A stretch of DNA of 64,000 nucleotides from Crossiella sp. S99.2 (GTDB taxonomy: Bacteria > Actinomycetota > Actinomycetes > Mycobacteriales > Pseudonocardiaceae): the NCBI RefSeq assembly GCF_023094165.1, contig NZ_JALMDK010000001.1, forward strand, positions 1,178,001-1,242,000, given 5' to 3'. Of this stretch, positions 18,282 to 27,071 are shown one piece after another. The notes under the pieces were generated by a model. The model made no database searches. It was not told the origin of the DNA and saw only the letters and a program-made list of their open reading frames with translations. The position numbers and the translations under genes are program-made. The stretch's first letter is position 1; each line of letters starts with the position of its first letter.

Positions 18282-18379
18282 AAACAGACCTACCGTTCAC
18301 CCCATGTAACCGACCGAATACCCACTTGCGGGCTTGCGTCGCACAGCACTCACACGTCGCATGAGTAGACTCCGGCGTC

Positions 18380-19069
18380 GTGATTCGGCTCGAACACGTG
18401 TCCAAGTCCTACAAGACCTCGACCCGTCCCGCGCTCGACGATGTGTCGGTGCATGTGGACAAGGGCGAGTTCGTCTTCCTCATCGGTCCGTCCGGCTCCG
18501 GCAAGTCGACGTTCCTGCGTTTGCTGCTGCGGGAGGAGACGCCGAGCAAGGGCACCGTGCACGTGGCCGACTACAACGTCGGCAAGCTGTCACGGCGCCG
18601 TGTGCCCCGGCTTCGCCAGCGCATCGGCTGCGTGTTCCAGGACTTCCGGTTGCTGGTCAACAAGACCGTCGCGGAGAACGTGGCGTTCGCGCTGGAGGTG
18701 ATCGGCAAGCCCCGGCACACCATCCGCAAGGTGGTGCCCGAGGTGCTGGAACTGGTCGGTCTGGACGGCAAGGCGGACCGGCTGCCCAACGAGTTGTCCG
18801 GTGGTGAGCAGCAGCGGGTGGCGATCGCGCGAGCGTTCGTGAACCGGCCGTTGCTGCTGCTGGCCGACGAGCCAACGGGCAACCTGGACCCCGACACCAG
18901 CCAGGACATCATGTTGCTCCTGGAGCGGATCAACCGCACCGGCACCACCGTGCTGATGGCGACGCACGACCACTCGATCGTCGACGCCATGCGCCGCCGG
19001 GTGGTGGAGCTGCACCTCGGCAAGGTCATCCGTGACGACGCCCGAGGGGTGTACGGCGTCGGCCGCTAG
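18380..19069 (+). CDS. ftsE: cell division ATP-binding protein FtsE
   Basis: 229 aa. ABC ATPase with Walker A 'GPSGSGKST', the signature 'LSGGEQQR', Walker B '[10 protein letters not shown]' and the switch His in 'MATHDHS'. FtsE works with FtsX at the inner membrane to activate peptidoglycan hydrolases during septation. The GTG start is preceded by the prfB-ftsE spacer holding the inverted-repeat element. ftsX starts 48 bp downstream. Confidence 0.96.
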   Translation: MIRLEHVSKSYKTSTRPALDDVSVHVDKGEFVFLIGPSGSGKSTFLRLLLREETPSKGTVHVADYNVGKLSRRRVPRLRQRIGCVFQDFRLLVNKTVAENVAFALEVIGKPRHTIRKVVPEVLELVGLDGKADRLPNELSGGEQQRVAIARAFVNRPLLLLADEPTGNLDPDTSQDIMLLLERINRTGTTVLMATHDHSIVDAMRRRVVELHLGKVIRDDARGVYGVGR

Positions 19070-19117
19070 GTCCGACCCCCGACTCCTGCCCGACTACCCA
19101 AGGAACGCCGAAGCCCG

Positions 19118-20020
19118 ATGCGCGCCAGTTTTGTGTTCAGCGAAGTCATCACCGGCCTGCGCCGGAATATCACGATGACGATCGCGATGATCCTGACGAC
19201 GGCGATCTCCCTCGGCCTGCTCGGTGGTGGCCTGCTGATCGTGCGGCTCATCGACAAGGTGCAGAACCAGTACTACGACAAGCTCCAGGTCGGTGTGACC
19301 CTGTCCGGCGATCTCAGCGCCAACGACAAGGAATGCGCCCAGGACATCTGTTCCGCGCTGCGGAAGAGCCTGTCCGAGAGCCCGCTCGTGGACACCGTCA
19401 CCTACGAAAGCCGGGACAAGGCCTTCGCGCGGTTCAAGGAGATCTACGCGACCAACCGCGACCTGGTGGAGATCGTCCGCCCGGAATCGCTGCCCGCCTC
19501 GTTCCGGGTCAAGCTCAAGGACCCGACCCGGTTCGACGCGCTGGCCAAGGAGTACAAGGACAAACCAGGCGTAGCCAAGATCAATGACCAGCGGGCGCTG
19601 ATCGACCAGCTGTTCGCCTTCTTCGACGGCCTGCGCAACGGCGTGTTCTTCATCGCGCTGTTGCAGGCGCTGGCCGCGCTGTTGCTGATCTCCAACACCA
19701 TCCAGGTGTCCGCGTTCACCAGACGCACCGAGGTCGGCATCATGCGCCTGGTCGGCGCGACCCGGTGGTACACCCAGCTGCCCTTCCTCATCGAGGCCGT
19801 GGTGGCCGGGGTGATCGGCTCGATCCTGGCGGTCACCGGGTTGTCCATCCTCAAGGCCACCGTGGTGGACCCGATGATGGCCGAGCCGGTGAAGAACGCG
19901 GTGCTCCCGCCGATCGGCATGGGTGACGTGCTCTACGTCTCGCCCTGGCTGTTCCTGGTCGGCGTGGTGATCTCGGCGGTCACCGGCTACGTGACGCTGC
20001 GGCTGTACGTGCGGCAGTAA
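19118..20020 (+). CDS. ftsX: cell division protein FtsX
   Basis: 300 aa. The layout is the standard one: a TM helix near residues 20-45 ('[20 protein letters not shown]'), an extracytoplasmic domain (about 50-165) with a Cys pair ('ECAQDIC'), then three TM helices in the C-terminal FtsX/permease domain ('[17 protein letters not shown]', '[16 protein letters not shown]', '[16 protein letters not shown]'). It is the membrane partner of FtsE. smpB follows after 32 bp. Confidence 0.96.
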   Translation: MRASFVFSEVITGLRRNITMTIAMILTTAISLGLLGGGLLIVRLIDKVQNQYYDKLQVGVTLSGDLSANDKECAQDICSALRKSLSESPLVDTVTYESRDKAFARFKEIYATNRDLVEIVRPESLPASFRVKLKDPTRFDALAKEYKDKPGVAKINDQRALIDQLFAFFDGLRNGVFFIALLQALAALLLISNTIQVSAFTRRTEVGIMRLVGATRWYTQLPFLIEAVVAGVIGSILAVTGLSILKATVVDPMMAEPVKNAVLPPIGMGDVLYVSPWLFLVGVVISAVTGYVTLRLYVRQ

Positions 20021-20052
20021 AATGGGTTTTCTCCGCACGTAAGGTCGTTTTC

Positions 20053-20529
20053 ATGCCCAAAGAAGTTGGTCGCAAGGTGATCGCGTCGAACCGCAAGGCT
20101 CGGCACGACTACGCGATCGTCGACACCTATGAGGCCGGCGTGGTGCTGGTCGGCACGGAGGTCAAAAGCCTCCGTCTCGGCCGCGCCTCGCTGGTCGACG
20201 CCTTCGCCACCGTGGACGACGGCGAGGTGTGGCTCCGGAACCTGCACATCCCGGAGTACTTCCAGGGCACCTGGACCAACCACACCCCTCGGCGCAACCG
20301 CAAGCTGCTGCTGCACCGCAGGGAGATCGAGCGCCTGATCGGCAAGCTCAAGGAGAGCGGGCTGAGCCTGGTGCCGCTGTCGATGTACTTCAACGACGGC
20401 AAGGTCAAGATCGAACTGGCCCTGGCCCGCGGCAAGAAGGCCTACGACAAGCGGCACGACCTGGCCAAGCGGGACGCCGAGCGCGAGGTGGCCAAGGTCG
20501 CCGGCCGGATCCGCAAGGGCAAGTGGTGA
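20053..20529 (+). CDS. smpB: SsrA-binding protein SmpB
   Basis: 158 aa. Binds tmRNA and brings it to stalled ribosomes. Family hallmarks are present: '[18 protein letters not shown]', '[20 protein letters not shown]', and the basic C-terminal tail ending 'RIRKGKW', which enters the mRNA channel. Its RNA partner ssrA is at 24.9 kb on the same strand. The stop overlaps the GTG start of the next gene (GTGA), so the amidohydrolase is probably translationally coupled. Confidence 0.97.
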   Translation: MPKEVGRKVIASNRKARHDYAIVDTYEAGVVLVGTEVKSLRLGRASLVDAFATVDDGEVWLRNLHIPEYFQGTWTNHTPRRNRKLLLHRREIERLIGKLKESGLSLVPLSMYFNDGKVKIELALARGKKAYDKRHDLAKRDAEREVAKVAGRIRKGKW

Positions 20530-21413
20530 CCGGGCCGGGCAGCGACGGGCAGATCCGCGACTGGGTACGCGGGCTCGGGCTGCCCGGTCTGGTCGACCTG
20601 CACGTGCATTTCATGCCGGAGCGGGTGCTGGCCAAGGTGTGGGCCTACTTCGACGCGGCCGCGGAGCACTACGGCACGCCATGGCCGGTGACCTACCGGG
20701 TGGACGAGCAGGCCAGGGTGGAGCTGCTGCGCGGGTTCGGCGTGATCGGGTTCGCGCCGCTGGTCTACCCGCACAAGCCCGGCATGGCCGACTGGCTCAA
20801 CGAGTGGTCGGCCGGGTTCGCCGAGCAGGTGCCGGAGGCGGTGCGCACCGGCACCTTCTACCCGGAGCCGGGCGCGGCGGACTACCTGGCCCGCGCGCTG
20901 TCCGAGGGCGTGCGCTGCCTCAAAGCGCATGTGCAGGTGGGCGATTACGACCCGGCGGATCCGTTGCTGGACAAGGTGTGGGGCCTGATCGCCGAATCCG
21001 GCGTGCCGGTGGTGATCCACTGTGGACACGGGCCGCTGCCCGGCCGGTTCACCGGGCTGGAGGTCTTCGAGCCGGTGCTGCGCAGGCATCCTCGGCTGAC
21101 CGCGGTGCTCGCGCACGCCGGCCTGCCGGACTACTCGGGCGCGCTGGACCTGGTGGCCCGCTATCCGAGGGTGCACCTGGACACCACCATGGTCGGGGTG
21201 CCCTTCACCGTGGGCGGCGCGCCGCTGCCCGCGGACTGGAACGCGCGACTGGCCGAGTTCGGCGACCGGATCGCGCTCGGGACCGACTTCCCGAATATTC
21301 CGTACGAGTACAGCGAGCAGTTGCGGGCCATCGCGGGCTGGGCCGAGGACCTGGGGCCGGACTTCCTGCGGGCCGTTCTGCACGACACCCCGGCCAAGCT
21401 GCTCGGCCGCTGA
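20526..21413 (+). CDS. amidohydrolase family protein (Amidohydro_2-like)
   Basis: 295 aa. A TIM-barrel metal hydrolase or decarboxylase: 'DLHVHFMPE' near the N-terminus supplies two metal-binding His, 'VVIHCGHGP' and '[11 protein letters not shown]' supply further His ligands, and '[12 protein letters not shown]' holds the conserved Asp. The GTG start overlaps the smpB stop by four bases, giving the TG-PGSDGQ N-terminus. The substrate is unknown; relatives include ACMSD-type decarboxylases and uncharacterised hydrolases. Confidence 0.85.
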   Translation: MTGPGSDGQIRDWVRGLGLPGLVDLHVHFMPERVLAKVWAYFDAAAEHYGTPWPVTYRVDEQARVELLRGFGVIGFAPLVYPHKPGMADWLNEWSAGFAEQVPEAVRTGTFYPEPGAADYLARALSEGVRCLKAHVQVGDYDPADPLLDKVWGLIAESGVPVVIHCGHGPLPGRFTGLEVFEPVLRRHPRLTAVLAHAGLPDYSGALDLVARYPRVHLDTTMVGVPFTVGGAPLPADWNARLAEFGDRIALGTDFPNIPYEYSEQLRAIAGWAEDLGPDFLRAVLHDTPAKLLGR

Positions 21414-21414
21414 C

Positions 21415-22167
21415 TCAACCCGCCAGGACCGCCACGCCGAGCCGGCCGCCGTCCACGTCCAGCACGGTGCCGTGCGCGAAGGCCGCGTCCGCGCTGGCCA
21501 GGTAGACCGCGGCCTGGGCGATCGCCTCCGGCTGGCCGATCGCGCCGTAGGGCGTGCCCTTCATCATCGCCGCGGCCGGGTGGCCTTCGGTGTCGGCGTG
21601 CACCACGCCGGGCGAGATCGCGTTCACCCGCACCCCGGCCGGGCCGAACTCCGCGGACCAGGCCCGGGTGAGGGTCTCCAGCGCGCCCTTGGAGGCCGCG
21701 TAGGCCGCGCCGATCGGGATGCCGAGGCGGGCTACCCAGGAACCCAGGTTGATGATCACACCGCCGCCCTGGGCGGCCATAGCGGGCGCGATGGCGGCGG
21801 TGAGGAAGAACGGCGCCTTCACGTTGACCCCGAAGACCTGGTCGAAGGCGGCCTCGTCGGTGTCGGTGGTGGTGCGGCCACCGATCGCGCCGGAGTTGTT
21901 GACCAGGATGTCGATCCGGCCGCCGAGCACCCCGGTGGCCTTCGCGGCGAACTCGCGGGCCGCCGCCGGGGAGCCGCTGAGGTCGGCGGCCAGGAAATCG
22001 GCCCGGCCGCCGGCGGCCTGGATCTCGGCGACCACGGCCGTGCCGCGGCCAGGATCGCGGCCGGTGACGAGCACGTGCGCGCCCTCGGCGGCGTAGGCCA
22101 GCGCGATGGCGCGGCCGAGATTGCTGGTGGAACCGGTGACCAGGGCGGTCTTGTTCGCCAAACGCAT
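21415..22167 (-). CDS. short-chain dehydrogenase/reductase
   Basis: 250 aa, classical SDR size. Cofactor motif 'TGSTSNLGRAIALAYA', structural 'VNNSG' (Ser in place of the usual Ala), and the catalytic pair in 'AYAASKGAL' (YxxxK) are present, with 'RVNAISPGVV' downstream. The ATG at 22167 is close to tandem TetR-type operators. It is convergent with the amidohydrolase (stop codons 1 bp apart) and divergent from a TetR gene that probably represses it. The substrate is not predictable. Confidence 0.9.
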   Translation of the reverse strand: MRLANKTALVTGSTSNLGRAIALAYAAEGAHVLVTGRDPGRGTAVVAEIQAAGGRADFLAADLSGSPAAAREFAAKATGVLGGRIDILVNNSGAIGGRTTTDTDEAAFDQVFGVNVKAPFFLTAAIAPAMAAQGGGVIINLGSWVARLGIPIGAAYAASKGALETLTRAWSAEFGPAGVRVNAISPGVVHADTEGHPAAAMMKGTPYGAIGQPEAIAQAAVYLASADAAFAHGTVLDVDGGRLGVAVLAG

Positions 22168-22188
22168 GGCGGATCCTTCCGAGCAGAG

Positions 22189-22236
22189 TGGACCGTACGG
22201 TCCAGAAGCTAGCACAGAAGTGGACCGTGCGGTCCA
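22189..22236. promoter_or_regulatory. tandem palindromic TetR operators (TGGACCGYRCGGTCCA)
   Basis: TGGACCGTACGGTCCA (22189-22204, perfect) and TGGACCGTGCGGTCCA (22221-22236) are 32 bp apart, about three helical turns. They lie between the divergent SDR and TetR starts. Confidence 0.8.
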
Positions 22237-22256
22237 GAGCGCGTAGGGTAGGGCCC

Positions 22257-22868
22257 ATGACCTCGGCAAACCTCACCGCGCGAGGTGCGGCCACGCGGTC
22301 CCGGATAGTCGAGGCGGCGGCGGATCTGCTGCTCGCGCACGGCGTCGGCGGCACCAGCCTGGACGACATCCGGGAGCGCACCGGCACCAGCAAGAGCCAG
22401 CTCTTCCACTACTTCCCCGGCGGCAAATCCGAGCTGGTCGGCGCCATCGCGGGCTTCCAGAGCGGCCGCTTCGTCGACGCCCAGCGGCCCTGGCTGGACC
22501 GCCTGGACACCTGGGCGGACTGGGACGGCTGGCGGGACGCGGTGCTCGCGCACTACGCCGGGCAACCGCACTTCGGCTGCCCGATCGGCGCGGTGGCCGC
22601 CGAGGTCGCGGGCAATGACGAGAAGCTCGCGGCCGAACTGCACGGGCACATGGAGCGGTGGCGTGGTTACCTGCTGGCCGGGCTGGTCCGGATGCGGGAC
22701 AACGGGTTGCTGCGGGCCGAGGCCGATCCGGAGCAGCTGTCGCTGGTGCTGCTCGCGGCCCTGCAGGGCGGGAAGCTGCTCAGCCAGAGCATGCGCTCGC
22801 ACGCCCCGCTAGAGGCCGCGCTGGACGGGGCCCTCGCCGCGCTGCGCAGCTGGTCAGTGGTGGCCTAG
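22257..22868 (+). CDS. TetR/AcrR family regulator of the divergent SDR
   Basis: 203 aa. The HTH is 'VEAAADLLLAHGVGGTSLDD' ... 'TGTSKSQLFHYFPGGKSELV', with a C-terminal domain of the TetR_C type containing 'HFGCPIGAVAAEVA'. The ATG at 22257 gives MTSANLT. The gene faces the SDR across two near-identical palindromes, implying autoregulation and SDR repression. Its last 15 bases overlap the 3' end of the convergent response regulator gene. Confidence 0.9.
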   Translation: MTSANLTARGAATRSRIVEAAADLLLAHGVGGTSLDDIRERTGTSKSQLFHYFPGGKSELVGAIAGFQSGRFVDAQRPWLDRLDTWADWDGWRDAVLAHYAGQPHFGCPIGAVAAEVAGNDEKLAAELHGHMERWRGYLLAGLVRMRDNGLLRAEADPEQLSLVLLAALQGGKLLSQSMRSHAPLEAALDGALAALRSWSVVA

Positions 22869-23495
22869 GTAGGTCAGCACGGCCCGCACCCTGCGGTGTT
22901 CGTCCGGGGTGGGCTCCAGCGCGAGCTTGGCGAAGATGTTGCCGATGTGCTTCTCCACCGCGCCGTCGGAGACCTGCAGTGATTTCGCGATGGCCAGGTT
23001 GGAGTTGCCCTCGGCCATCAGCGTCAGCACCTCCCGCTCGCGCGGGGTGAGCTGTTCGAGGGGATCGCGGCGGCGGCCGAGCAGCTGGGCGATGACCTCC
23101 GGGTCGATGCTGGTGCCGCCACCGGCCACCCGGCGGACCGCGTCCACGAACTCGGCCACATCGGCCACCCGCTCCTTGAGTAGGTAACCCACGCCTGCCG
23201 CGCCGCCGCCGATCAGCTCCACCGCGTAGCGCTCCTCCACGTACTGGGAGAGCACCAGCACCGGGAACCCGGGGTGGCGTTCGCGTACCGCCAGCGCGGC
23301 CCGCAGGCCCTCGTCGGTGAAGGTCGGCGGCATCCGCACGTCCACCACGGCCAGGTCCGGCTGGTGCTCGGTGACCAGGTCCAGCAGGTTCGCGCCGTCG
23401 GCGGTGGTGGCCACCGTCCGGATGCCCTCATCGGCCAGCAGCCGCTCGATGCCCGCGCGCAGCAGCACCGAGTCCTCCGCGATCACCACGTGCAC
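22854..23495 (-). CDS. NarL/FixJ-type response regulator
   Basis: 213 aa. Receiver domain at 1-120 with the acidic pocket in 'VVIAEDSVLLR' and the phospho-acceptor Asp in 'LAVVDVRMPP'; LuxR-type HTH near the C-terminus ('LTPREREVLTLMAEGNSN' ... 'VSDGAVEKHIGNIFAKL'). The GTG start overlaps the 3' end of the histidine kinase gene by 13 bp, so the two are coupled. It should act as partner of the adjacent kinase. Target genes are not evident. Confidence 0.93.
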   Translation of the reverse strand: MHVVIAEDSVLLRAGIERLLADEGIRTVATTADGANLLDLVTEHQPDLAVVDVRMPPTFTDEGLRAALAVRERHPGFPVLVLSQYVEERYAVELIGGGAAGVGYLLKERVADVAEFVDAVRRVAGGGTSIDPEVIAQLLGRRRDPLEQLTPREREVLTLMAEGNSNLAIAKSLQVSDGAVEKHIGNIFAKLALEPTPDEHRRVRAVLTYLGHH

Positions 23496-24751
23496 GGCAA
23501 CTCCGCCCGGATCTTCGTCGGCCCGCCCTCGGGGCTGTCCACGGTCAGCACACCGTCGATGGTGGCAGCCCGGTCGGCCAGCCCGGCCAGTCCACCACCC
23601 GGCGCGGCGGTGGCGCCACCGCGGCCATCGTCGTAGATCTCCACCAGCACCCGGTCGCCGTGCCGCTGCACGGTCACCGCGACCGTGACCGCCTTGGCGT
23701 GCTTGGCCACGTTGGTCAGCGCCTCGGCCACGATGTAGTAGGCGGTGCTCTCCACCACCGTCGGCGGCCGCTGCGGCAGCTCCACCGAGACGTGCACCGG
23801 CACCGGGCAGCGGCCGGCCAGCGCGGACAGCGCCGCGTCCAGGCCGCGGTCGCCGAGCACCGCCGGGTAGATGCCGCGGGCCAGGTCACGCAGTTCCGCG
23901 ATGGCCTGCTTGGCCTCGCTGTGCGCGCCGTCGATGAGCACCCTGGCCGCCGCCGGATCGGAGTCCAGCTTGGCCTTGGCCCGGCCGAGTTCCATCGCCA
24001 CCGAGACCAGCCGCTGCTGCGCCCCGTCGTGCAGGTCCCGCTCGATCCGCCTGCGCTCGGCCTCGGCCGCGTCCACCCCGCGGGCCCGGCTGGCTCGCAG
24101 CTCGGTCGCCTCGGTGGTCAGCGACTGCACCGAACTCGGGCGAAGCAGACCGGCGGCCAGCTGGGCGTACACCCAGCCCAGCCCGCGCAGCCCGGCCACG
24201 CAGGGAATCGCGAGGAGCAGTCCGATCGGCACCGCGAGCAGCGCCTCGCCGAGGGTGTCGATGCTCCAGTCGATGCCCAGGTTGACCTGGATGCCGCCGG
24301 GCACCGTCCAGTACCAGAACGGCGCGCCCAGGAAGGACACCGGCACCGTGACCAGCAGCAGCCCGAACACGAAGCCGAACAACCGCACCGGGAACAACAC
24401 CACCAGGAAGACCAGATCCCGCCAGGTGGCCGGATCGGTGATCATCCTCTTGAGCTTGCCCAGCGGTCCGCCGACCGGCAGCGGGCGGTAGGGGTGCGAG
24501 ACGTCATGGCCCATCACGATGCCCAGCCACAGCCGTTCCAGGCTGGCCGCGCCGCGGGCGATGAACAGCGTGATGAAGAAGAGGAACACGCCCACCCAGA
24601 TGATCGCGGTGCCCGCGCTGACCGAGAGCAGCGTCACGAACAGCACGAACCAGAACGTGCTCAGCGGGAACCCGGACAGCAGGTAGAGCGCGGAGCGGGC
24701 AGCGTATTTCAGGCTGCCGCCGACTCGGCTCGGGGCGGTGGTCTCCGTCAT
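23483..24751 (-). CDS. NarL-type sensor histidine kinase (HisKA_3)
   Basis: 422 aa. The N-terminal half is the multi-span 'putative sensor' domain (PF13796-like) with about four TM helices ('FWFVLFVTLLSVSAGTAI', 'VFLFFITLFIA', 'LVFLVVLFPVRLFGFVFG'). The dimerisation domain has the phospho-acceptor His in 'RRIERDLHDGAQQRLV', and the ATPase ends with 'EIYDDGRGGA' and 'GGGLAGLADRA'. The ATG at 24751 is preferred to a longer start at 24892. It likely senses membrane or cell-envelope state and signals to the overlapping response regulator. Confidence 0.92.
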   Translation of the reverse strand: MTETTAPSRVGGSLKYAARSALYLLSGFPLSTFWFVLFVTLLSVSAGTAIIWVGVFLFFITLFIARGAASLERLWLGIVMGHDVSHPYRPLPVGGPLGKLKRMITDPATWRDLVFLVVLFPVRLFGFVFGLLLVTVPVSFLGAPFWYWTVPGGIQVNLGIDWSIDTLGEALLAVPIGLLLAIPCVAGLRGLGWVYAQLAAGLLRPSSVQSLTTEATELRASRARGVDAAEAERRRIERDLHDGAQQRLVSVAMELGRAKAKLDSDPAAARVLIDGAHSEAKQAIAELRDLARGIYPAVLGDRGLDAALSALAGRCPVPVHVSVELPQRPPTVVESTAYYIVAEALTNVAKHAKAVTVAVTVQRHGDRVLVEIYDDGRGGATAAPGGGLAGLADRAATIDGVLTVDSPEGGPTKIRAELPCTW

Positions 24752-24845
24752 GGCCCAAGCCTGCTGCATCACCCTCGGCAACGACCATGGAGCGACCCCG
24801 TCACCTGGGGGTAGGGCTGTCCCCACCCCGCCAGGAGGAACCGGA

Positions 24846-24874
24846 ATGACCAGCGCCGCCCGAAGCGTTATCCT
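24846..24874 (+). promoter_or_regulatory. candidate promoter of ssrA
   Basis: ATGACC (24846-24851), 17 bp, TATCCT (24869-24874). The -35 is weak. Transcription would start about 20 nt before the mature tmRNA 5' end, consistent with RNase P processing. Confidence 0.4.
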
Positions 24875-24899
24875 CTGTGCAGGCACATCCACAACCCAC

Positions 24900-25268
24900 G
24901 GGGGTGAACGGTTTCGACTCTGGACGTTTAGGCAGGGGAAGCGTGCCGGTGCAGGCAGATGACCACCGCAAGCGTCGCTGCAAAAAAATCAAGCGCCGAC
25001 AACAATCAGCGCGCTTTCGCTCTCGCCGCCTGACGGTAAGAGTGAAGCTGTCGGCCCGGGTGCGTCTCCGACCCGGTGTCCGGCATCAGCTAGGAGACTT
25101 ACCCGCGTTCCCGGTCACGGGGAGCAACGGGGAAACCCACAGTGGCTGGGCCCGTCATGTTGAACTTGTCTGTGTGATCAACAGGGCCGAGTAGAGACAG
25201 AGCAGACTGCGCACGGAGAAGTCCTGTCGAAGCGGCAGAGGACCCGGGTTCGATTCCCGGCACCTCCA
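24900..25268 (+). ncRNA. ssrA: tmRNA
   Basis: About 369 nt. The 5' end GGGGGTGAACGGTTTCGAC pairs with the 3' CACCTCC to form the 7-bp acceptor stem (one G:U), and GGACCCGGGTTCGATTCCCGG forms the T arm. The tag frame starts at the GCC resume codon 24995 and encodes ADNNQRAFALAA followed by TGA (25031-25033). The ALAA end is the usual degradation signal. CCA is not encoded (CC then G follows A73). It rescues stalled ribosomes together with SmpB. Confidence 0.95.
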
Positions 25269-25276
25269 CCGATTGG

Positions 25277-25315
25277 CCGAGCCCTGCCCGCGGAGAAGCT
25301 GCGGGCGGGGCTCGG
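25277..25315 (+). terminator. terminator hairpin after ssrA
   Basis: A 15-bp stem (25277-25291 with 25301-25315, one G:U pair) with a 9-nt loop sits 8 bp after tmRNA. Confidence 0.75.
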
Positions 25316-25681
25316 TGTCGTCATTGCTCTGGGGGGCCGAGCCCCCCAGGCCCCCAGCCGGAGGGCTGCGCCCCCGGACCCCCATCGTCGGTGCGAGTTG
25401 CGAGGGATTGCTGGGGTTGCTGCTTTTTGGGGTTTCCCCTTTCCCCCAAACCCTTTTGCCCCAACCCCTTCGTCCCGGCTCCATCCCTTCTTCTCCCGCA
25501 CCCGCCTCTGGCCTCCGGTCCGGCTCTTCCGCCTGCCGCGCGCCTTCCGCCTTGCCTCTCCTTGCTCGGCCTTTCTCTCACCGACCCTGGGCTTCCGGGT
25601 GTCCCCGCCCGCCGTCCGTCCGTCCTCCTGCGTCCCCTGTGTCGTCGCACCGTCGCTCTGCGCCTGCTCTCGACTTGCGCC
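25316..25681. other. gene-free spacer, palindromic G/C stretch then pyrimidine-rich tract
   Basis: 366 bp without a credible gene. The first 65 bp contain short C- and G-run palindromes (GGGGGGCCGAGCCCCCC and similar), a common intergenic repeat style in actinobacteria. From about 25430 to 25680 the + strand is strongly C/T-rich, then composition flips to G/T-rich at the AraC gene. ORFs here show no family resemblance. Confidence 0.6.
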
Positions 25682-26425
25682 TCAGTAGCGGGCTGCGTAG
25701 GTGGTGGGGGGTTCGCCGAAGAGGGATTTGAAGTCTCGGGTGAAGTGGGGTTGGTCGGCGTAGCCGAGGTCGGTGGCGAGGGTGGACCAGTTGATCTGGT
25801 CGCCGGTGCTGAGGCGTTGGGTTACCTCGTGTAGGCGGTAGCGGCGGATTACCCATTTGGGGCCTACGCCTACGTAGTCGGCGAAGAGGCGTTGTAGCTG
25901 GCGGACTGTGGTGTTGTGGGCTTGGGCTACTGCTTCTACCCGGGACAGGGTGGGGGTGGTGGCGATGGTGTTGACGATGGCTGCTGCTTCTTGGGCGCGG
26001 GGGTCTGGGGGTGGGAGGTGTTGGCGTAGGTAGGTTTCGGCGGCTTCCACTGTTGTTGGGGATGGTGGGGGTGGGCCGAAAAGTGTTGTGGCGTCTAGGG
26101 TTTTGTTGGTTATTTGGGAGATTGGGTGGTTGAGGAAGGGGCGGAAGCAGCCGGGGTGGAAGCGGATGCCGAAGACGGATCCGTTGCCTGCCAGGAGTTT
26201 GTGGTGGAAGCGGGTGCGGACGCCGTTGATGGTGGCGTTGTTGTCCTGGAAGGTCAGGTGGATGTGCGGGTGGGGGACGATCTTTTGTTGGTAGGGCTCG
26301 GGGTAGTCCCAGGTGACTGACCAGTACTGGTCTACGTAGGGGGCCAGGTCGGGGGACGGGGCCGTGTAGGTGTGGCGCTGGAAGTTCTTCCAGGCGCTGG
26401 CCAGTTCGCGTGGGTCCCTGGGCAC
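25682..26425 (-). CDS. AraC family regulator (DUF6597 N-terminal domain)
   Basis: 247 aa. The N-terminal half resembles DUF6597 ('APYVDQYWSVTWDYPEPYQQ', 'HPHIHLTFQDNNAT', 'GIRFHPGCFRPFL'), and the C-terminal half has the two AraC HTHs ('VEAVAQAHNTTVRQLQRLF', 'WSTLATDLGYADQPHFTRDF'). GTG start at 26425. It is divergent from the TIGR03086-like gene with 61 bp between starts, so that gene is a likely target. Codon use is C- and A-rich on its own strand, in line with the skew of the surrounding patch. Confidence 0.85.
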   Translation of the reverse strand: MPRDPRELASAWKNFQRHTYTAPSPDLAPYVDQYWSVTWDYPEPYQQKIVPHPHIHLTFQDNNATINGVRTRFHHKLLAGNGSVFGIRFHPGCFRPFLNHPISQITNKTLDATTLFGPPPPSPTTVEAAETYLRQHLPPPDPRAQEAAAIVNTIATTPTLSRVEAVAQAHNTTVRQLQRLFADYVGVGPKWVIRRYRLHEVTQRLSTGDQINWSTLATDLGYADQPHFTRDFKSLFGEPPTTYAARY

Positions 26426-26486
26426 GGGGGGATTTTATGTCGCGTTTGTTCAATACGCGGGGGCTGGGCGTGCCTAGGTTGGGGAC

Positions 26487-27071
26487 ATGTCTGCTGAGCA
26501 CATGTTGTTGGTGGGGGCGCCGTTGGGCGCGGTGGTGCGGAATCTGACTGGGGAGTCGTTGGGAGCTGCCACGCCTTGTTCCGAGTACGACGTGCGGGGG
26601 TTGGTGAATCACCTGTTGTTCTGGGGGCCCTCGTTGGAGGGGGCGGGGCGGAAGGAATCTGTGCCGCCGCCTGCGGCGAGCGAAGGCGAGGTTGATTTGG
26701 TGGGGGATGGGTGGGTTGGTGCGTTGGCGGGGCAGGTTGGGCGGACTGTGGAGGCTTGGGGGCAGGGGTCGGCTTGGGAGGGATTGACCTGGATGGGTGG
26801 GGCTGAGCAGATACCTGCTGCTGTGGTGGGGGGCATGGTTGTTGCCGAGCTTGTGGTGCATGGGTGGGATTTGGCTCGGGCTACTGGGCAGGTGGTGGAG
26901 TGGGATGCGGGGTTGGTGGATTTCCTGTTCGAGCAGGTGTCCATGACCGCGCAGCAGGGGCGGGAGATGGGGGTTTATGGGGAGGAGGTTGTGGTGTCTT
27001 CGTCTGCGTCCACAGTGGATCGGGTTTTGGGGCTTACCGGGCGGGATCCGGGGTGGACAGCCAGGTTGTGA
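26487..27071 (+). CDS. TIGR03086 family (maleylpyruvate isomerase-like, DinB fold) protein
   Basis: 194 aa. The N-terminal 'ATPCSEYDVRGLVNHLLFWG' and the central 'GGMVVAELVVHGWDLARATG' (with the conserved His-x-x-Asp) are signatures of the TIGR03086/mycothiol-dependent DinB-like metal-binding group. Family members may bind metal and mycothiol, but most have no proven substrate. Codon use is unusual for this window: many TTG, GGG and GTT codons. Its last 38 bp overlap the 3' end of the convergent SGNH hydrolase gene. Confidence 0.8.
   Translation: MSAEHMLLVGAPLGAVVRNLTGESLGAATPCSEYDVRGLVNHLLFWGPSLEGAGRKESVPPPAASEGEVDLVGDGWVGALAGQVGRTVEAWGQGSAWEGLTWMGGAEQIPAAVVGGMVVAELVVHGWDLARATGQVVEWDAGLVDFLFEQVSMTAQQGREMGVYGEEVVVSSSASTVDRVLGLTGRDPGWTARL

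Noticed and set aside
25155..25501. Minus-strand frames over the 3' end of tmRNA
   Set aside because: They are the complement of ssrA ('NRTRVLCRF' type artefact).
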